Below, in pieces: positions 1 through 9,469 of a DNA stretch of 64,000 nt. Numbering within the stretch: the stretch's first letter is position 1; every line of letters starts with the position of its first letter. Where the stretch lies: the NCBI RefSeq assembly GCF_013041605.1, contig NZ_JABEQC010000001.1, forward strand, positions 661,879 through 725,878. Reading direction: 5' to 3'. The position numbers and the translations under genes were made by a program. This DNA comes from Vibrio plantisponsor. Its GTDB lineage: Bacteria; Pseudomonadota; Gammaproteobacteria; Enterobacterales; Vibrionaceae. The notes below the pieces were generated by a model, which ran no database searches, was not told the DNA's origin, and saw only the letters and a list, made by a program, of their open reading frames with translations.

Positions 1-1733
1 TCTCGTTACCGCTACTAAACAAAATTGATTTATCTCAGCATAAACCTCAAGCAATCATCATGGCTCCAACTCGTGAGCTAGCGATTCAGGTTGCTGCTGA
101 AATTAAAAACTTAGGTCAAAATATCACTGGCCTTAAAGTTCTAGAAATCTACGGTGGTGCATCTATCGTTGATCAAATGCGTTCTCTACGTTCAGGTGCT
201 CACATTGTTGTTGGTACTCCTGGTCGTGTGAAAGACTTGATCACTCGTGAGCGCCTACACCTAGACGAATGTCATACTTTCGTTCTTGATGAAGCAGACG
301 AAATGTTGAAGATGGGCTTTGTTGACGACGTTACTTGGATCATGGAGCAAGCTCCTGAATCTGCGCAACGCGTACTGTTCTCTGCAACTATGCCTCCAAT
401 GGTTAAAACCATTGTTGACCGCTTCTTACGTGATCCTGCTCGTGTAGACGTTGCTGGTTCAAACCAAACTGTTGCGAAAGTAGAACAGCAATTCTGGGTT
501 GTAAAAGGCGTAGAGAAAGACGAAGCGATGAGCCGTCTGCTTGAAACTGAAGAAACTGATGCGTCAATCGTATTCGTTCGTACTCGTCAAGATACTGAGC
601 GTCTTGCAGACTGGTTAAGCTCTCGTGGCTTCAAAGCTGCTGCACTGCACGGTGATATTCCTCAGTCTCTACGTGAGCGTACTGTTGACCACATCAAACA
701 AGGTGTTATTGATATTCTTGTTGCAACTGACGTTGTTGCGCGTGGTCTTGATGTGCCACGAATCACTCACGTATTTAACTACGATATTCCATTCGATGTT
801 GAGTCGTACATACACCGTATCGGTCGTACAGGTCGCGCTGGCCGTAAAGGTAAAGCGATCCTGTTAGTTCGTACTAACCAACTTCGCATGCTTCGCACTA
901 TTGAGCGCGTTACTCGTTCATCAATGGAAGAAATTCAACTTCCACACCGTGATCAAGTAGCAGAAGCTCGTCTTTCTCTACTTGCTGCTGAGCTAGCGGC
1001 TGAGAAAGAAAACAACACAGTTCTTGATAAGTTTGCAGAACTAGTAGAGAAGCTACAAGCGTCTCTAGAAATGGATGCTGCAACACTATGTGCAATCTTG
1101 TTGAAACGTCAACAAGGTAAGCGTCCACTGTTCTACACTGGTGAAGATCCAATGATCGCAGCAGTAGAGCGTGATAAGCAACGTCGTCGTGACCGTCGTG
1201 ATGATCGCGGTGAGCGTAGCGAAGGTGGTCGTCGTGAATTCGGTAGCCGTGACAACGCTGATTGGGAAACTTACCAACTTCAGGTTGGTCGTGACCAAGG
1301 CGTACAAGTTAAAGACATCGTTGGTGCTCTTGCAAACGAACTAGGTCTAACCAAAGGTTCTATCGGTGCGATTAAACTGGCTCAAGGTCATACATTTGTT
1401 CAGCTTCCTAAGACTATGTCTTCTGAAGTAACTGGCAAACTACGTAAACTGCGTATCCGTCAAAAAGAAGTGGGTGCGGTAGTGTGTGATTTTGATGATT
1501 TCCGCGAATCTCGTGGTCGTCGTGAAGGCGGACGTCGTGAAGGTGGTAACCGTGACGGTGGCTTCCGTGGTAACCGTGATGGCGCACCTCGTCGTGAAGG
1601 TGGTTTCCGTGGTAACCGCGAAGGTGGCAGCCGTGAAGGTGGTGAGCGTCGTTTCGACCGTAACCGTGGTGGCGACAACCGTGGTAACTACCGTGGTGAA
1701 CGTGGTCACAGCCGTCGTAGCCAAGAAGCTTAA
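1..1733 (+). CDS. deaD: ATP-dependent RNA helicase DeaD/CsdA, 5' end outside window
   Basis: The reading frame is open from base 3, upstream of the first ATG at 60, so the start lies outside the window. It shows DEAD-box motifs in order: PTRELA (Ia), DEAD (II), SAT (III) and HRIGRTGRAGR (VI). A DbpA-like RNA-binding domain follows at roughly residues 400-470 of the visible part. The last 70 residues are a low-complexity Arg/Gly tail built from short RREGG, NRDGG and FRGNR units. DeaD unwinds RNA in ribosome assembly and in mRNA turnover in the cold. Domain order and the basic tail favour DeaD over RhlB, RhlE or SrmB. A terminator follows directly, so it is transcribed apart from thrS. Confidence 0.93.
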   Translation, partial: SLPLLNKIDLSQHKPQAIIMAPTRELAIQVAAEIKNLGQNITGLKVLEIYGGASIVDQMRSLRSGAHIVVGTPGRVKDLITRERLHLDECHTFVLDEADEMLKMGFVDDVTWIMEQAPESAQRVLFSATMPPMVKTIVDRFLRDPARVDVAGSNQTVAKVEQQFWVVKGVEKDEAMSRLLETEETDASIVFVRTRQDTERLADWLSSRGFKAAALHGDIPQSLRERTVDHIKQGVIDILVATDVVARGLDVPRITHVFNYDIPFDVESYIHRIGRTGRAGRKGKAILLVRTNQLRMLRTIERVTRSSMEEIQLPHRDQVAEARLSLLAAELAAEKENNTVLDKFAELVEKLQASLEMDAATLCAILLKRQQGKRPLFYTGEDPMIAAVERDKQRRRDRRDDRGERSEGGRREFGSRDNADWETYQLQVGRDQGVQVKDIVGALANELGLTKGSIGAIKLAQGHTFVQLPKTMSSEVTGKLRKLRIRQKEVGAVVCDFDDFRESRGRREGGRREGGNRDGGFRGNRDGAPRREGGFRGNREGGSREGGERRFDRNRGGDNRGNYRGERGHSRRSQEA

Positions 1734-1760
1734 TTGACTGCTGCTAAAGCTTGATTGAGT

Positions 1761-1794
1761 AAACCCATGGTGAAAACCATGGGTTTCTTTTTTT
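1761..1794 (+). terminator. Rho-independent terminator after deaD
   Basis: The arms AAACCCATGG and CCATGGGTTT pair around a short A-rich loop and are followed by a run of T (CTTTTTTT). It sits 28 bp after the deaD stop codon. Confidence 0.9.
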
Positions 1795-1842
1795 GATTGG
1801 GTTAATAAACTCAGTCTAATCAGGCTTGAACGTAATGATTGC

Positions 1843-1870
1843 TTGAGATTTCACCCATATCCGTTAGAAT
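1843..1870 (+). promoter_or_regulatory. Candidate sigma-70 promoter for thrS
   Basis: TTGAGA at 1843 and TAGAAT at 1865 are separated by 16 bp. Both are close to the sigma-70 consensus and lie about 160 bp before the thrS start, leaving a long leader as is usual for thrS. Read by eye only. Confidence 0.5.
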
Positions 1871-1989
1871 GCTCAGCTCGTGTTAACGATAGTGCATCCG
1901 TATTTGCGCTTTGAGTTAATGCGTTAAGAAATGATTTATCGAGTGCTTGTTTTTTATCATTCTGATTTTTAAGCACAATATTTAAACAA

Positions 1990-2010
1990 GTGTTGCTTGG
2001 TGTGCAACAC
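1990..2010 (+). promoter_or_regulatory. Stem-loop in thrS leader, possible translational operator
   Basis: GTGTTG (1990-1995) can pair with CAACAC (2005-2010) just upstream of the ribosome binding site TAAGGA. In E. coli, ThrRS represses its own translation by binding tRNA-like hairpins in the leader. The position fits that role, but I cannot show that this hairpin mimics an anticodon arm. Confidence 0.35.
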
Positions 2011-2027
2011 CACTGTAAGGACAATTC

Positions 2028-3956
2028 ATGCCTATTATTACTCTTCCTGACGGTAGCCAACGTCAATTTGATAACCCAATTTCTACAATGGATGTCGCTC
2101 TATCTATCGGCCCTGGTCTTGCTAAAGCAACGATTGCAGGTCGCGTTGATGGCGTTCGTGTTGATGCTTGCGATTTGATCGAAAACGATGCAAGCCTTGA
2201 AATCATCACGGTTAAAGACGAAGTTGATGGCCTAGAAATTGTTCGTCACTCTTGTGCTCACTTGCTTGGTCATGCTCTTAAGCAGCTATACCCAGAAGCA
2301 AAAATGGCGATTGGTCCTACGATCGATAACGGTTTCTACTACGATATCGATGTAGAACAACCTCTATCTCAAGAAGATTTAGAGAAGATCGAAGCTCGCA
2401 TGCAAGATTTGGCGAAAACCAAATATCAAGTTGTGAAAAAGAACGTTAGCTGGCAGGAAGCTCGCGATACATTTGAATCTCGTCAAGAACCATACAAGAT
2501 GGAAATCTTGGATGAGAACGTATCTCGCGATGATCGTCCAGGTCTTTATCACCATGAAGAATACATCGACATGTGTCGTGGTCCACACGTACCGCACATG
2601 GGCTTCTGTCAACACTTCAAACTGTTGAACGTTGCAGGCGCATACTGGCGCGGTAACAGCGACAACAAGATGCTACAACGTATCTACGGTACAGCTTTCC
2701 ACGATAAGAAAGCACTTAAGGCTCACCTAACTCGCCTTGAAGAAGCGGCGAAGCGTGACCACCGTAAACTGGGTAAGCAACTTGACTTGTTCCACATGCA
2801 GCAAGAAGCTCCGGGTATGGTGTTCTGGCACCACAATGGTTGGTCAGTATTCCGTGATCTAGAAGTATTCATCCGTCAAAAACTGACTGAATACGGTTAC
2901 CAAGAAGTGAAAGGTCCACTCATGATGGATCGCGTTCTTTGGGAACGCTCTGGTCACTGGGACAAATACGCAGACGCAATGTTCACAACCTCTTCTGAGA
3001 ACCGTGAATACGCGATTAAACCAATGAACTGTCCTGGTCACGTTCAAATCTTTAACCAAGGTTTGAAATCATACCGTGATCTGCCATTACGTATGGCTGA
3101 GTTCGGTTCATGTCACCGTAACGAACCATCAGGTTCTCTACACGGTATCATGCGTGTTCGTGGCTTCACTCAGGATGATGCTCACATCTTCTGTACTGAA
3201 GACCAAATTCAGCAAGAAGTAACATCGTGCATTAAGATGGTATATGACACATATACTACTTTTGGCTTCGATAACATTGCAGTAAAACTTTCTACACGTC
3301 CTGAACAACGTGTAGGTAGCGATGAAATTTGGGATCGCTCTGAAGAAGCACTAAAACTTTCACTTGAAGCTATGGGCATTGCTTATGAGATTCAAGAAGG
3401 TGAAGGTGCGTTCTACGGTCCGAAAATTGAGTTCACGCTACACGACTGTCTAGATCGCGCGTGGCAGTGTGGTACTGTTCAGCTTGATTTCAACCTACCT
3501 TCTCGCCTAGGTGCGACATATGTAGGTGAAAATAATGAGCGTTTAGTGCCTGTAATGATTCACCGCGCTATTTTAGGCTCTCTTGAGCGCTTCATCGGTA
3601 TTCTTATTGAAGAGTACGCTGGTTTCTTCCCAACTTGGTTGGCGCCAGAACAGGCTGTTGTCATGAATATTACTGACAAACAAGCTGATTACGCTCAAGA
3701 AGTAGCACAAAAGCTACAAAAAAGTGGCATTAGAGCAAAAGCGGACTTGAGAAATGAGAAGATAGGCTTTAAAATCCGCGAACACACTTTGAAGCGTGTA
3801 CCGTATATGCTTGTTTGTGGCGACCAAGAAATGGAAGCTGGCGAAATTGCAGTACGTACTCGTAAGGGCAAAGACCTAGGCAAATTTAAGTTGGATGACT
3901 TTATTTCATACATCCACGCCGAAGTTGAAAGCCGTAAGCTTAATCTGGAGGAATAA
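2028..3956 (+). CDS. thrS: Threonine--tRNA ligase
   Basis: This 642-residue protein is the usual bacterial ThrRS length. It has an N-terminal TGS domain (first ~60 residues), the editing domain with [10 protein letters not shown] near residue 73, and a class II catalytic core. The core contains the conserved motif-2 block around [11 protein letters not shown] and the zinc-site segment KPMNCPGH, then a C-terminal anticodon-binding domain. It charges tRNA-Thr and clears mischarged Ser. The ATG at 2028 follows TAAGGA at a good distance. The infC start lies only 3 bp after the stop, so thrS and infC are co-transcribed as in other gammaproteobacteria. Confidence 0.98.
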   Translation: MPIITLPDGSQRQFDNPISTMDVALSIGPGLAKATIAGRVDGVRVDACDLIENDASLEIITVKDEVDGLEIVRHSCAHLLGHALKQLYPEAKMAIGPTIDNGFYYDIDVEQPLSQEDLEKIEARMQDLAKTKYQVVKKNVSWQEARDTFESRQEPYKMEILDENVSRDDRPGLYHHEEYIDMCRGPHVPHMGFCQHFKLLNVAGAYWRGNSDNKMLQRIYGTAFHDKKALKAHLTRLEEAAKRDHRKLGKQLDLFHMQQEAPGMVFWHHNGWSVFRDLEVFIRQKLTEYGYQEVKGPLMMDRVLWERSGHWDKYADAMFTTSSENREYAIKPMNCPGHVQIFNQGLKSYRDLPLRMAEFGSCHRNEPSGSLHGIMRVRGFTQDDAHIFCTEDQIQQEVTSCIKMVYDTYTTFGFDNIAVKLSTRPEQRVGSDEIWDRSEEALKLSLEAMGIAYEIQEGEGAFYGPKIEFTLHDCLDRAWQCGTVQLDFNLPSRLGATYVGENNERLVPVMIHRAILGSLERFIGILIEEYAGFFPTWLAPEQAVVMNITDKQADYAQEVAQKLQKSGIRAKADLRNEKIGFKIREHTLKRVPYMLVCGDQEMEAGEIAVRTRKGKDLGKFKLDDFISYIHAEVESRKLNLEE

Positions 3957-3959
3957 ACT

Positions 3960-4511
3960 ATTAAAGGCGGAAGACGTGGCCAAGTTCCGGCCAAGCAAAA
4001 CCAGCACCGTTTAAACGGTGAAATTCGTGGCGTTCGTGAAGTTCGTTTAACAGGCGCTGATGGTGAATCAGTTGGCGTTGTGTCAATCCAAGAAGCACTA
4101 GCTGCTGCCGAAGAAGCTGGTATGGATCTCGTAGAGATCAGCCCTAACGCCGAGCCACCAGTTTGTCGTGTGATGGACTATGGCAAGTTCCTCTTCGAGA
4201 AGAGTAAAGCTGCGAAAGAGCAGAAGAAGAAGCAAAAGCAGATCCAGATTAAGGAAGTAAAATTCCGTCCTGGGACTGATATCGGAGACTATCAGGTAAA
4301 ACTACGCAACCTGACCGGTTTCCTTGAAGAAGGCAACAAAGTGAAGGTAACAATTCGCTTCCGTGGCCGAGAAATGGCTCACCAAGAGATCGGTGTTGAC
4401 GTTCTAAATCGTTTGAAAGAGGACACTGCAGAATTTGCTGTTGTTGAATCTTTCCCAACGAGAATTGAAGGTCGCCAAATGATCATGGTGCTTGCCCCTA
4501 AGAAGAAGTAA
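3960..4511 (+). CDS. infC: Translation initiation factor IF-3, ATT start
   Basis: The frame starts at the ATT codon at 3960, not at a later GTG at 4080. From ATT it reads IKGGRRGQ and gives 183 residues, the normal IF-3 length, preceded by GGAGGAA inside the thrS end. AUU initiation is the known basis of IF-3 autoregulation, because the factor discriminates against non-standard starts, so excess IF-3 lowers its own synthesis. The protein has the N-domain, a Lys-rich linker around KEQKKKQKQ, and the C-domain with [11 protein letters not shown]. It prevents premature 70S formation and checks the initiator tRNA-start codon match. Confidence 0.96.
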   Translation: MKGGRRGQVPAKQNQHRLNGEIRGVREVRLTGADGESVGVVSIQEALAAAEEAGMDLVEISPNAEPPVCRVMDYGKFLFEKSKAAKEQKKKQKQIQIKEVKFRPGTDIGDYQVKLRNLTGFLEEGNKVKVTIRFRGREMAHQEIGVDVLNRLKEDTAEFAVVESFPTRIEGRQMIMVLAPKKK

Positions 4512-4531
4512 TTAACGGCTTACAAGTAATG

Positions 4532-4578
4532 AACCTAGCCGCGTCCCTTTCAAGTAAAGGCACAAGGCTGGGTTTTAT
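4532..4578 (+). promoter_or_regulatory. Stem-loop between infC and rpmI, possible L20-linked attenuator
   Basis: AACCTAGCC (4532-4540) pairs with GGCTGGGTT (4566-4574), with an inner CCTTT/AAAGG helix, followed by TTTTATT. It looks like a terminator or attenuator. In gammaproteobacteria, L20 represses the rpmI-rplT mRNA through structures in this region. I see the hairpin, and the L20 link is inference. Confidence 0.5.
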
Positions 4579-4629
4579 TCGCCCTAATTACGTTGTTTAT
4601 TAAACTACTACAATGCGGAGTTATTCATC

Positions 4630-4824
4630 ATGCCTAAGATGAAAAACAACAAAGGTGCTGCTAAGCGTTTCAAGAAAACTGCTGGTGGTATTAAATACAA
4701 GCACGCGACTAAACGTCACATCCTGACTAAGCGTACTACTAAGAACAAGCGTCAACTACGTCCAAATGCAATCCTTCCTAAATGTGAAGTGGCTGCAGTA
4801 CTACGTATGTTGCCATACGCTTAA
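4630..4824 (+). CDS. rpmI: 50S ribosomal protein L35
   Basis: A 64-residue, highly basic protein beginning [17 protein letters not shown] and ending RMLPYA, the hallmark ends of bacterial L35. It lies between infC and rplT in the conserved order, with a GGAG ribosome binding site 10 bp before the ATG. It is a late-assembling protein of the large subunit. Codon use is typical of highly expressed Vibrio genes. Confidence 0.98.
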   Translation: MPKMKNNKGAAKRFKKTAGGIKYKHATKRHILTKRTTKNKRQLRPNAILPKCEVAAVLRMLPYA

Positions 4825-4865
4825 TTCTTTTTAGTTTATTTATCGTTTAGTTTAGGAGAAGCATA

Positions 4866-5219
4866 ATGCCTCGCGTAAAACGTGGTGTACAAGCTCGTGC
4901 ACGTCATAAGAAAGTTCTAAAACAAGCTAAAGGTTACTACGGAGCACGTTCACGTGTTTACCGCGTAGCTTTCCAAGCTGTTACAAAAGCTGGTCAATAC
5001 GCATACCGTGACCGTCGCGCTAAGAAACGTCAATTCCGTCAACTATGGATTGCACGTATCAATGCGGCATCTCGTCAAAATGGTCTATCTTACAGCCGTT
5101 TCATCAACGGTCTTAAGAAAGCATCTATCGAGATCGACCGTAAGATCCTTGCGGACATCGCAGTATTCGACAAAGCAGCATTTACTGTTTTAGTTGAAAA
5201 AGCGAAAGCTGCTCTTTAA
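4866..5219 (+). CDS. rplT: 50S ribosomal protein L20
   Basis: A 117-residue basic protein with the long N-terminal helix ([16 protein letters not shown]) and the globular part ending EKAKAAL. L20 binds 23S rRNA early in assembly and in E. coli also represses the rpmI-rplT message. TAGGAG lies just before the start and a strong terminator follows the stop. In several vibrios the chromosomal integron integrase sits directly after this gene; here an acetyltransferase does. Confidence 0.98.
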   Translation: MPRVKRGVQARARHKKVLKQAKGYYGARSRVYRVAFQAVTKAGQYAYRDRRAKKRQFRQLWIARINAASRQNGLSYSRFINGLKKASIEIDRKILADIAVFDKAAFTVLVEKAKAAL

Positions 5220-5236
5220 TTAGCAGTCAAGTTTTG

Positions 5237-5266
5237 AAAAAGGAGAGCATTAGCTCTCCTTTTTTT
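5237..5266 (+). terminator. Rho-independent terminator after rplT
   Basis: AGGAGAGC (5241-5248) and GCTCTCCT (5253-5260) enclose the loop ATTA and are flanked by A and T runs. It closes the thrS-rplT operon. Confidence 0.92.
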
Positions 5267-5372
5267 ATGTCTGAAATTTGTACTTGTATAAAATTTTTGT
5301 CGTGTTATTAGTATGTTAAATACTACCGATGGGTAGCTAGTGCCTTTTTGCAAACGTTGATGAGGAAGAATA

Positions 5373-5822
5373 ATGGAATATTCATTGAGAAAAGCAGTTG
5401 AAACGGATGTTGATTTCCTGCTCGAGCTACGTGAAACCACCATGGGTCAATACTTAAGAGAAGTGGGAATGCCCACGGGCAGAGAAGCTTATCTTGAAAG
5501 AGTTCATTACGCCTTTGACCAAGCTCAAATCATCGTTATCAATGACGCTCCTGCTGGTTTGTTTAAAGCTCAATTCAACCCAGATATTAACGAGTGGTAT
5601 CTGGTTCAGATCCAACTTCACCCTGATTATCAAAGCAAAGGCATCGCGAATCGTCTTATTTCAAATTTGATTAGTAAAGCTGATGCATCAGGTTCAACGG
5701 TGGGTTTAAGTGTTGTCAAAACGAATCCGGCGCAACGACTCTATTCGAGACTTGGATTTGAGCGAGTAGGGGAAACCGATTTCGAGTACTTGATGCAATA
5801 TACCCCTGCAAAAACAGCGTAA
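5373..5822 (+). CDS. GNAT family N-acetyltransferase
   Basis: A 149-residue single-domain GNAT protein. The acetyl-CoA loop is visible as HPDYQSKGIANRLI near residues 88-101 (consensus Q/RxxGxG/A), followed by the usual NPAQRLYSRLGFERVG end. GNATs move an acetyl group from acetyl-CoA to an amine, and the acceptor here is unknown. GAGGAAGA stands just before the ATG. It is the first gene after the rplT terminator and opens a run of small + strand accessory genes. Confidence 0.85.
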   Translation: MEYSLRKAVETDVDFLLELRETTMGQYLREVGMPTGREAYLERVHYAFDQAQIIVINDAPAGLFKAQFNPDINEWYLVQIQLHPDYQSKGIANRLISNLISKADASGSTVGLSVVKTNPAQRLYSRLGFERVGETDFEYLMQYTPAKTA

Positions 5823-5886
5823 AGAATGACTCATATTGACCCTGTGACGCATTTGTCTCACACAAACTGACACTATGGAGAAATGT

Positions 5887-6354
5887 GTGATTACCATTCG
5901 AGACTACCGAGAACAAGATGCTCTGACGCTTTGGGCTATCCATCACTACACGATCCGTAACATCAATGTGCGTGACTATTCTCAGGCACAAATCGAAGCG
6001 TGGGCTCCAGATAATTTCGACCTCAATGTGTGGCAGAAGCGAGTGGATGCTTTGAACCCGTTTGTTGCGACGATAGATGGTGTCATCGTGGGTTACACCG
6101 ACTTGCAACTGGATGGATTAATCGACCATTTTTTCTGCCATCATGAGTATCAGGGCAGAGGGATTGGTAAGGCTCTGATGAATCATGTCTTTAGTGTGGG
6201 AAAACAGAAAGATATCAAACACTTCTATTCTCACGTTAGTATTACTGCTCGCCCATTTTACGAACACATGGGATTTTCCGTTGCGAAAGAGCAACTGATG
6301 GAAGTGCGCGGCCAAAGACTCAAGAACTTCCTAATGATTAAAAACGTCGATTAA
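5887..6354 (+). CDS. GNAT family N-acetyltransferase
   Basis: I place the start at GTG 5887 rather than ATG 5875. GGAG at 5877-5880 is then well spaced, and the protein opens VITIRDYREQDALTLW, a normal GNAT first strand. The acetyl-CoA loop is HHEYQGRGIGKALM, and the end SITARPFYEHMGF is typical of GNATs related to YafP/ElaA-like enzymes. The acceptor is unknown. It lies 64 bp after the previous GNAT with no terminator between, so the two may be co-transcribed. Confidence 0.85.
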   Translation: MITIRDYREQDALTLWAIHHYTIRNINVRDYSQAQIEAWAPDNFDLNVWQKRVDALNPFVATIDGVIVGYTDLQLDGLIDHFFCHHEYQGRGIGKALMNHVFSVGKQKDIKHFYSHVSITARPFYEHMGFSVAKEQLMEVRGQRLKNFLMIKNVD

Positions 6355-6402
6355 AAATTACTCTTACTTCTTTCACCTCTTTTTAGTTGAGTACAGTGAA
6401 TT

Positions 6403-6867
6403 ATGGATAGCAGAAGCCAGTTGTTTCTAGAACAGTACCTAAACTCTTTGCCTGTCGAGATAGCGCAGCAATACACCTCTTTTAGTTCTGATTATTTTTG
6501 CGCCGATGAATACAACGCGAATGTCTGTGCGGATTTGATTCTCAAGGGAGAAAAGACGGCATCTTGCAGCATGGATTACTGGTATAGCCACAAAGGTGAA
6601 ACTATGCCTGAAACAGGGCATCTTCTGGTGGTAACAGACTGGCAAGGCGAGCCTAAATGCATCGTTGAAATAACATCAGTTGAGAAATGCCGATATAAAG
6701 ATGTCACGCAAGAGTTGGCTGCTGCGGAAGGAGAAGGAGATAAAACACTGACTTGGTGGCGTCAAGCTCACTGGCGATTCTTCTCTTTGGAATGTGAAGA
6801 ATTAGGCATTGAACCAACTGAAGACATGCTGCTGGTCTTGGAGCGTTTTAAGGTTGTTTATTCTTAA
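6403..6867 (+). CDS. ASCH domain protein
   Basis: A 154-residue protein matching the ASCH fold (PUA-like). It has an N-terminal helical part, the central LILKGEKTASCSM segment that carries the family's conserved G-K-K/E-T motif, and the WWRQAHWRFF stretch. ASCH proteins are thought to bind RNA or modified nucleosides, and some act as amidohydrolases on N4-acetylcytidine. No specific role can be read here. The ribosome binding site is weak. Small ASCH genes are common in Vibrio accessory regions. Confidence 0.8.
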   Translation: MDSRSQLFLEQYLNSLPVEIAQQYTSFSSDYFCADEYNANVCADLILKGEKTASCSMDYWYSHKGETMPETGHLLVVTDWQGEPKCIVEITSVEKCRYKDVTQELAAAEGEGDKTLTWWRQAHWRFFSLECEELGIEPTEDMLLVLERFKVVYS

Positions 6868-6942
6868 CAACCCTAAGCGTCAGTCGATAACCCGTTCGGG
6901 CCACAGGGTGGTAATGGCCTTGAGTAAAATAAGGAGCGAGTA

Positions 6943-7896
6943 GTGAAAATAGCCATACTTGATGATTATCAGAATGTGGTTAAAGCGTTGGATTGCTTTA
7001 ACTTACTCGCTAATCATGAAGTAACCGTTTTTACACAGACGTACTCTGAATCGGAGCTTGTCGCAAAGTTGACCGATGTCGAGGCGATTGTTCTTATTCG
7101 TGAACGCACTGTGATCACAGAGTCTCTGCTCAGGCAGCTACCCAATTTGAAGTTGATTAGCCAGACCGGAAAAGTCAGCAATCATATTGACCCGAATTTG
7201 TGCGCCAAGTTTGGTGTTGAAGTGTTAGAAGGGAGAGGTTCTCCTATCGCACCTTCTGAGCTTTGCTGGGCGCTCATAATGGCCGCATCAAGGCACATAC
7301 CGACTTATACACGCAACTTGCACAATAACGTGTGGCAAAGTTCAGACAGTTTGGGTTTAGGTAGAACCTTAAAAGGTTTGAAACTGGGTATCTGGGGGTA
7401 TGGCAATATTGGGCAGCGCATCGCTCAGTATGCCAAGGCGTTTGAAATGTCTGTACAGGTATGGGGAAGTGAGAAGTCGCGTCAACTCGCCATCGAACAT
7501 GGCTTCGAAGCAGCAGAAACGAAACAAGCATTCTTCGCTGAATCGGATATCGTTTCTCTTCACTTACGACTCAATGATGCCACCCGATTCTGTGTTACCG
7601 CGGACGATCTTAAACGGATGAAGCCTGATTCGTTATTTGTGAACATCAGCCGAGCCGAACTCGTAGCAGATTCAGCCTTGTATAACGAATTACTATCAGT
7701 TCCGACCAAGCGAGCTGCGGTCGATGTGTTTAATCTCGAACCTGCACTTCCTGATAATGAGCCTCTGTTGACTCTGCCTAACGTCACCGCCACTCCGCAT
7801 TTGGGCTATGTCGAGAAAAACAGCTATGAGCTCTATTTCCGTCTCGCTTTTGAAAACATCCTAAACTTTGTGAAAGATCGAGCGGAAATGAATTAA
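6943..7896 (+). CDS. D-2-hydroxyacid dehydrogenase family protein
   Basis: A 317-residue NAD-dependent dehydrogenase with a GTG start behind AAGGAG. The Rossmann motif is GIWGYGNIGQRIAQYAKAF (GxGxxG, near residues 149-154). Catalytic Arg lies in VSLHLRLN, Glu in FNLEPALPDNEP and His in TPHLGY. It fits the SerA/phosphoglycerate dehydrogenase-like group that interconverts 2-hydroxy- and 2-keto-acids. The substrate cannot be told from sequence. It stands alone in a run of GNAT and small-enzyme genes, not with serine biosynthesis genes. Confidence 0.87.
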   Translation: MKIAILDDYQNVVKALDCFNLLANHEVTVFTQTYSESELVAKLTDVEAIVLIRERTVITESLLRQLPNLKLISQTGKVSNHIDPNLCAKFGVEVLEGRGSPIAPSELCWALIMAASRHIPTYTRNLHNNVWQSSDSLGLGRTLKGLKLGIWGYGNIGQRIAQYAKAFEMSVQVWGSEKSRQLAIEHGFEAAETKQAFFAESDIVSLHLRLNDATRFCVTADDLKRMKPDSLFVNISRAELVADSALYNELLSVPTKRAAVDVFNLEPALPDNEPLLTLPNVTATPHLGYVEKNSYELYFRLAFENILNFVKDRAEMN

Positions 7897-7947
7897 CCAC
7901 CATTGACGTTTAGCTACTACCAGCATTATTGAGAAAAGGAACATAAA

Positions 7948-8283
7948 TTGCCTCATTGTATTATTGAACACTCTGCAACTATTCCAAATGGCGAACTGAA
8001 TCAGAAAGTATTTGCTGGTGCGATGGCGTCGAATCTTTTTGCGCCTGATGGTAGTGATATTAAAGTTCGCAGTATTGCCTATGAGCACTATCAAACGGGT
8101 TCAAAGCGTGAAGACTTCATTCACGTGACAATACGTATACTCTCTGGGAGAAATGAAGAGAGTAAGATGAAGCTGTCGCATTCTGTGTTAGAGCAGTTAA
8201 AGTCTTTATCGCTTTCTGAGGCCTCTTTGACGGTAGAGATCGTTGATATAGACAGAGGCAGCTACGCTAAGTGTTTAGTGTAA
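7948..8283 (+). CDS. 5-carboxymethyl-2-hydroxymuconate isomerase-like tautomerase
   Basis: A 111-residue protein of the CHMI type in the tautomerase superfamily. The start is TTG at 7948 behind AAAGGAA, which puts Pro at position 2. Pro is the catalytic base of this superfamily once Met is removed, and this supports the start. In homoprotocatechuate breakdown CHMI isomerises a muconate intermediate, but no other hpc/hpa gene is nearby. The true substrate is therefore open. Confidence 0.8.
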   Translation: MPHCIIEHSATIPNGELNQKVFAGAMASNLFAPDGSDIKVRSIAYEHYQTGSKREDFIHVTIRILSGRNEESKMKLSHSVLEQLKSLSLSEASLTVEIVDIDRGSYAKCLV

Positions 8284-8312
8284 CTGGGTATTGAGAATTA
8301 TCAGGAGGTTAT

Positions 8313-8735
8313 ATGACTGAAGCAAAGACAAAAATGTACCAAGGTTCATGCTTATGTTCGGCGGTGAAATTTGAACTCATCGGGGAATTTCAGTCATTTT
8401 TCCTCTGTCATTGTTCACGCTGCCAAAAAGATACAGGATCCGCGCATGCTGCAAACTTGTTCGCGCCTTCAGCTAAGTTGGTTTGGACGCAGGGAGAAAA
8501 CGATGTGAAAACGTATCTTCATCCCAACACCAGACACGCCAAAAGTTTCTGCCAACACTGCGGTTCAGCATTACCTATGGTAGCGCACAGCATCAAGAGT
8601 GTCGTCGTTCCCGCTGGGAGTTTAGATGAGGCACCGTCCATATTGCCGACAGCAAAAATCTTTGTTGGCAGTTGTGCAACTTGGTCTAAAGACCTTTCAG
8701 ACATTCCATCGTTTGAAACACTCCCTAACGCTTAA
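8313..8735 (+). CDS. GFA family (glutathione-dependent formaldehyde-activating-like) protein
   Basis: A 140-residue zinc-binding protein. The cysteines expected for the GFA fold are present in GSCLCSAVKF, CHCSRCQKDTG and FCQHCGSALP. GFA was named for speeding the glutathione-formaldehyde reaction, but most members are of unknown function. A GGAGG site precedes the ATG. It follows the tautomerase gene by 29 bp, so the two are probably co-transcribed. Confidence 0.85.
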   Translation: MTEAKTKMYQGSCLCSAVKFELIGEFQSFFLCHCSRCQKDTGSAHAANLFAPSAKLVWTQGENDVKTYLHPNTRHAKSFCQHCGSALPMVAHSIKSVVVPAGSLDEAPSILPTAKIFVGSCATWSKDLSDIPSFETLPNA

Positions 8736-8762
8736 TCACACAGAAAGACACAGTAGGATGTT

Positions 8763-9038
8763 ATGTCTAAAGTCGTTTTAAAAGGTTTCATCCTTGTTCC
8801 TGAAGCGGATTTGGATGCCGTTAAACAAGAACTGATCAATCACAAAAGGCTAACGTTGCAAGAACAAGGGTGTTTAGTCTTTGATGTGGTTGAAAATACC
8901 GATAACCCGTTAAGGTTTGATGTTTATGAAGAGTTTTTAGACAAAGCTTCATTTGAACAACATCAGCAGCGTGTTAAAGCGTCTTATTGGGGCGAAGTGA
9001 CGCGAAATGTCGAGCGTTACTATGAGATTGTTGAATAA
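8763..9038 (+). CDS. Antibiotic biosynthesis monooxygenase (ABM) domain protein
   Basis: A 91-residue ferredoxin-like ABM protein. The typical core is visible: QEQGCLVFDVVEN, then RFDVYEEFLDKASFEQHQQ. Relatives are YgiN/LsrG-like enzymes that oxidise quinols or isomerise small signals, so the name does not imply antibiotic production. It is 27 bp after the GFA gene and likely shares its transcript. Confidence 0.85.
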   Translation: MSKVVLKGFILVPEADLDAVKQELINHKRLTLQEQGCLVFDVVENTDNPLRFDVYEEFLDKASFEQHQQRVKASYWGEVTRNVERYYEIVE

Positions 9039-9127
9039 TTTTTCGGGGAACTCTGAGATAGATAAGGTCTTGTTTGACCTTTCTGTTAAACTGCCCCTCC
9101 CATTTTTCTGTTATTGAGATACACCAA

Positions 9128-9346
9128 ATGAGCCAACCGCAAGCTAACAATCCATTACACGGTCTAACCCTAGAGAAAATTCTCACTCAGTTGGTCGAAC
9201 ACTATGGCTGGGAAGGTTTAGATGCTGAGATTCATTTGAACTGTTTTTACAACGATCCTTCCATCAAATCATCTCTGAAATTTTTACGTCGCACTCAGTG
9301 GGCGAGAGACAAGGTAGAAGCCCTTTATATTCGAACCTTCTGTTAA
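9128..9346 (+). CDS. VF530 family DNA-binding protein (DUF2132)
   Basis: A 72-residue protein beginning at ATG 9128 ([12 protein letters not shown]). A longer frame from 9074 adds residues with no ribosome binding site and is not used. The segments [17 protein letters not shown] and [18 protein letters not shown] are the family signature. The founding member is VF530 of Vibrio (Aliivibrio) fischeri, a small protein reported to bind DNA. Its cellular role is not settled. Confidence 0.88.
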   Translation: MSQPQANNPLHGLTLEKILTQLVEHYGWEGLDAEIHLNCFYNDPSIKSSLKFLRRTQWARDKVEALYIRTFC

Positions 9347-9469
9347 GGTCTTTGTTGAACCAACAGCCGAAAATACTATGTCAAATAAGTAAGATTTGTT
9401 TTAAATTGAGCAAAATTTGTTTATCAGTTGAAGTGCAGATTAACAATCAAACGACGTCACGGAGGACGT

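Noticed and set aside
1440..1737. Long overlapping frames on both strands at the deaD end
   Set aside because: They are shadows of the Arg/Gly repeat codons and give low-complexity V/T or R/S/P proteins.
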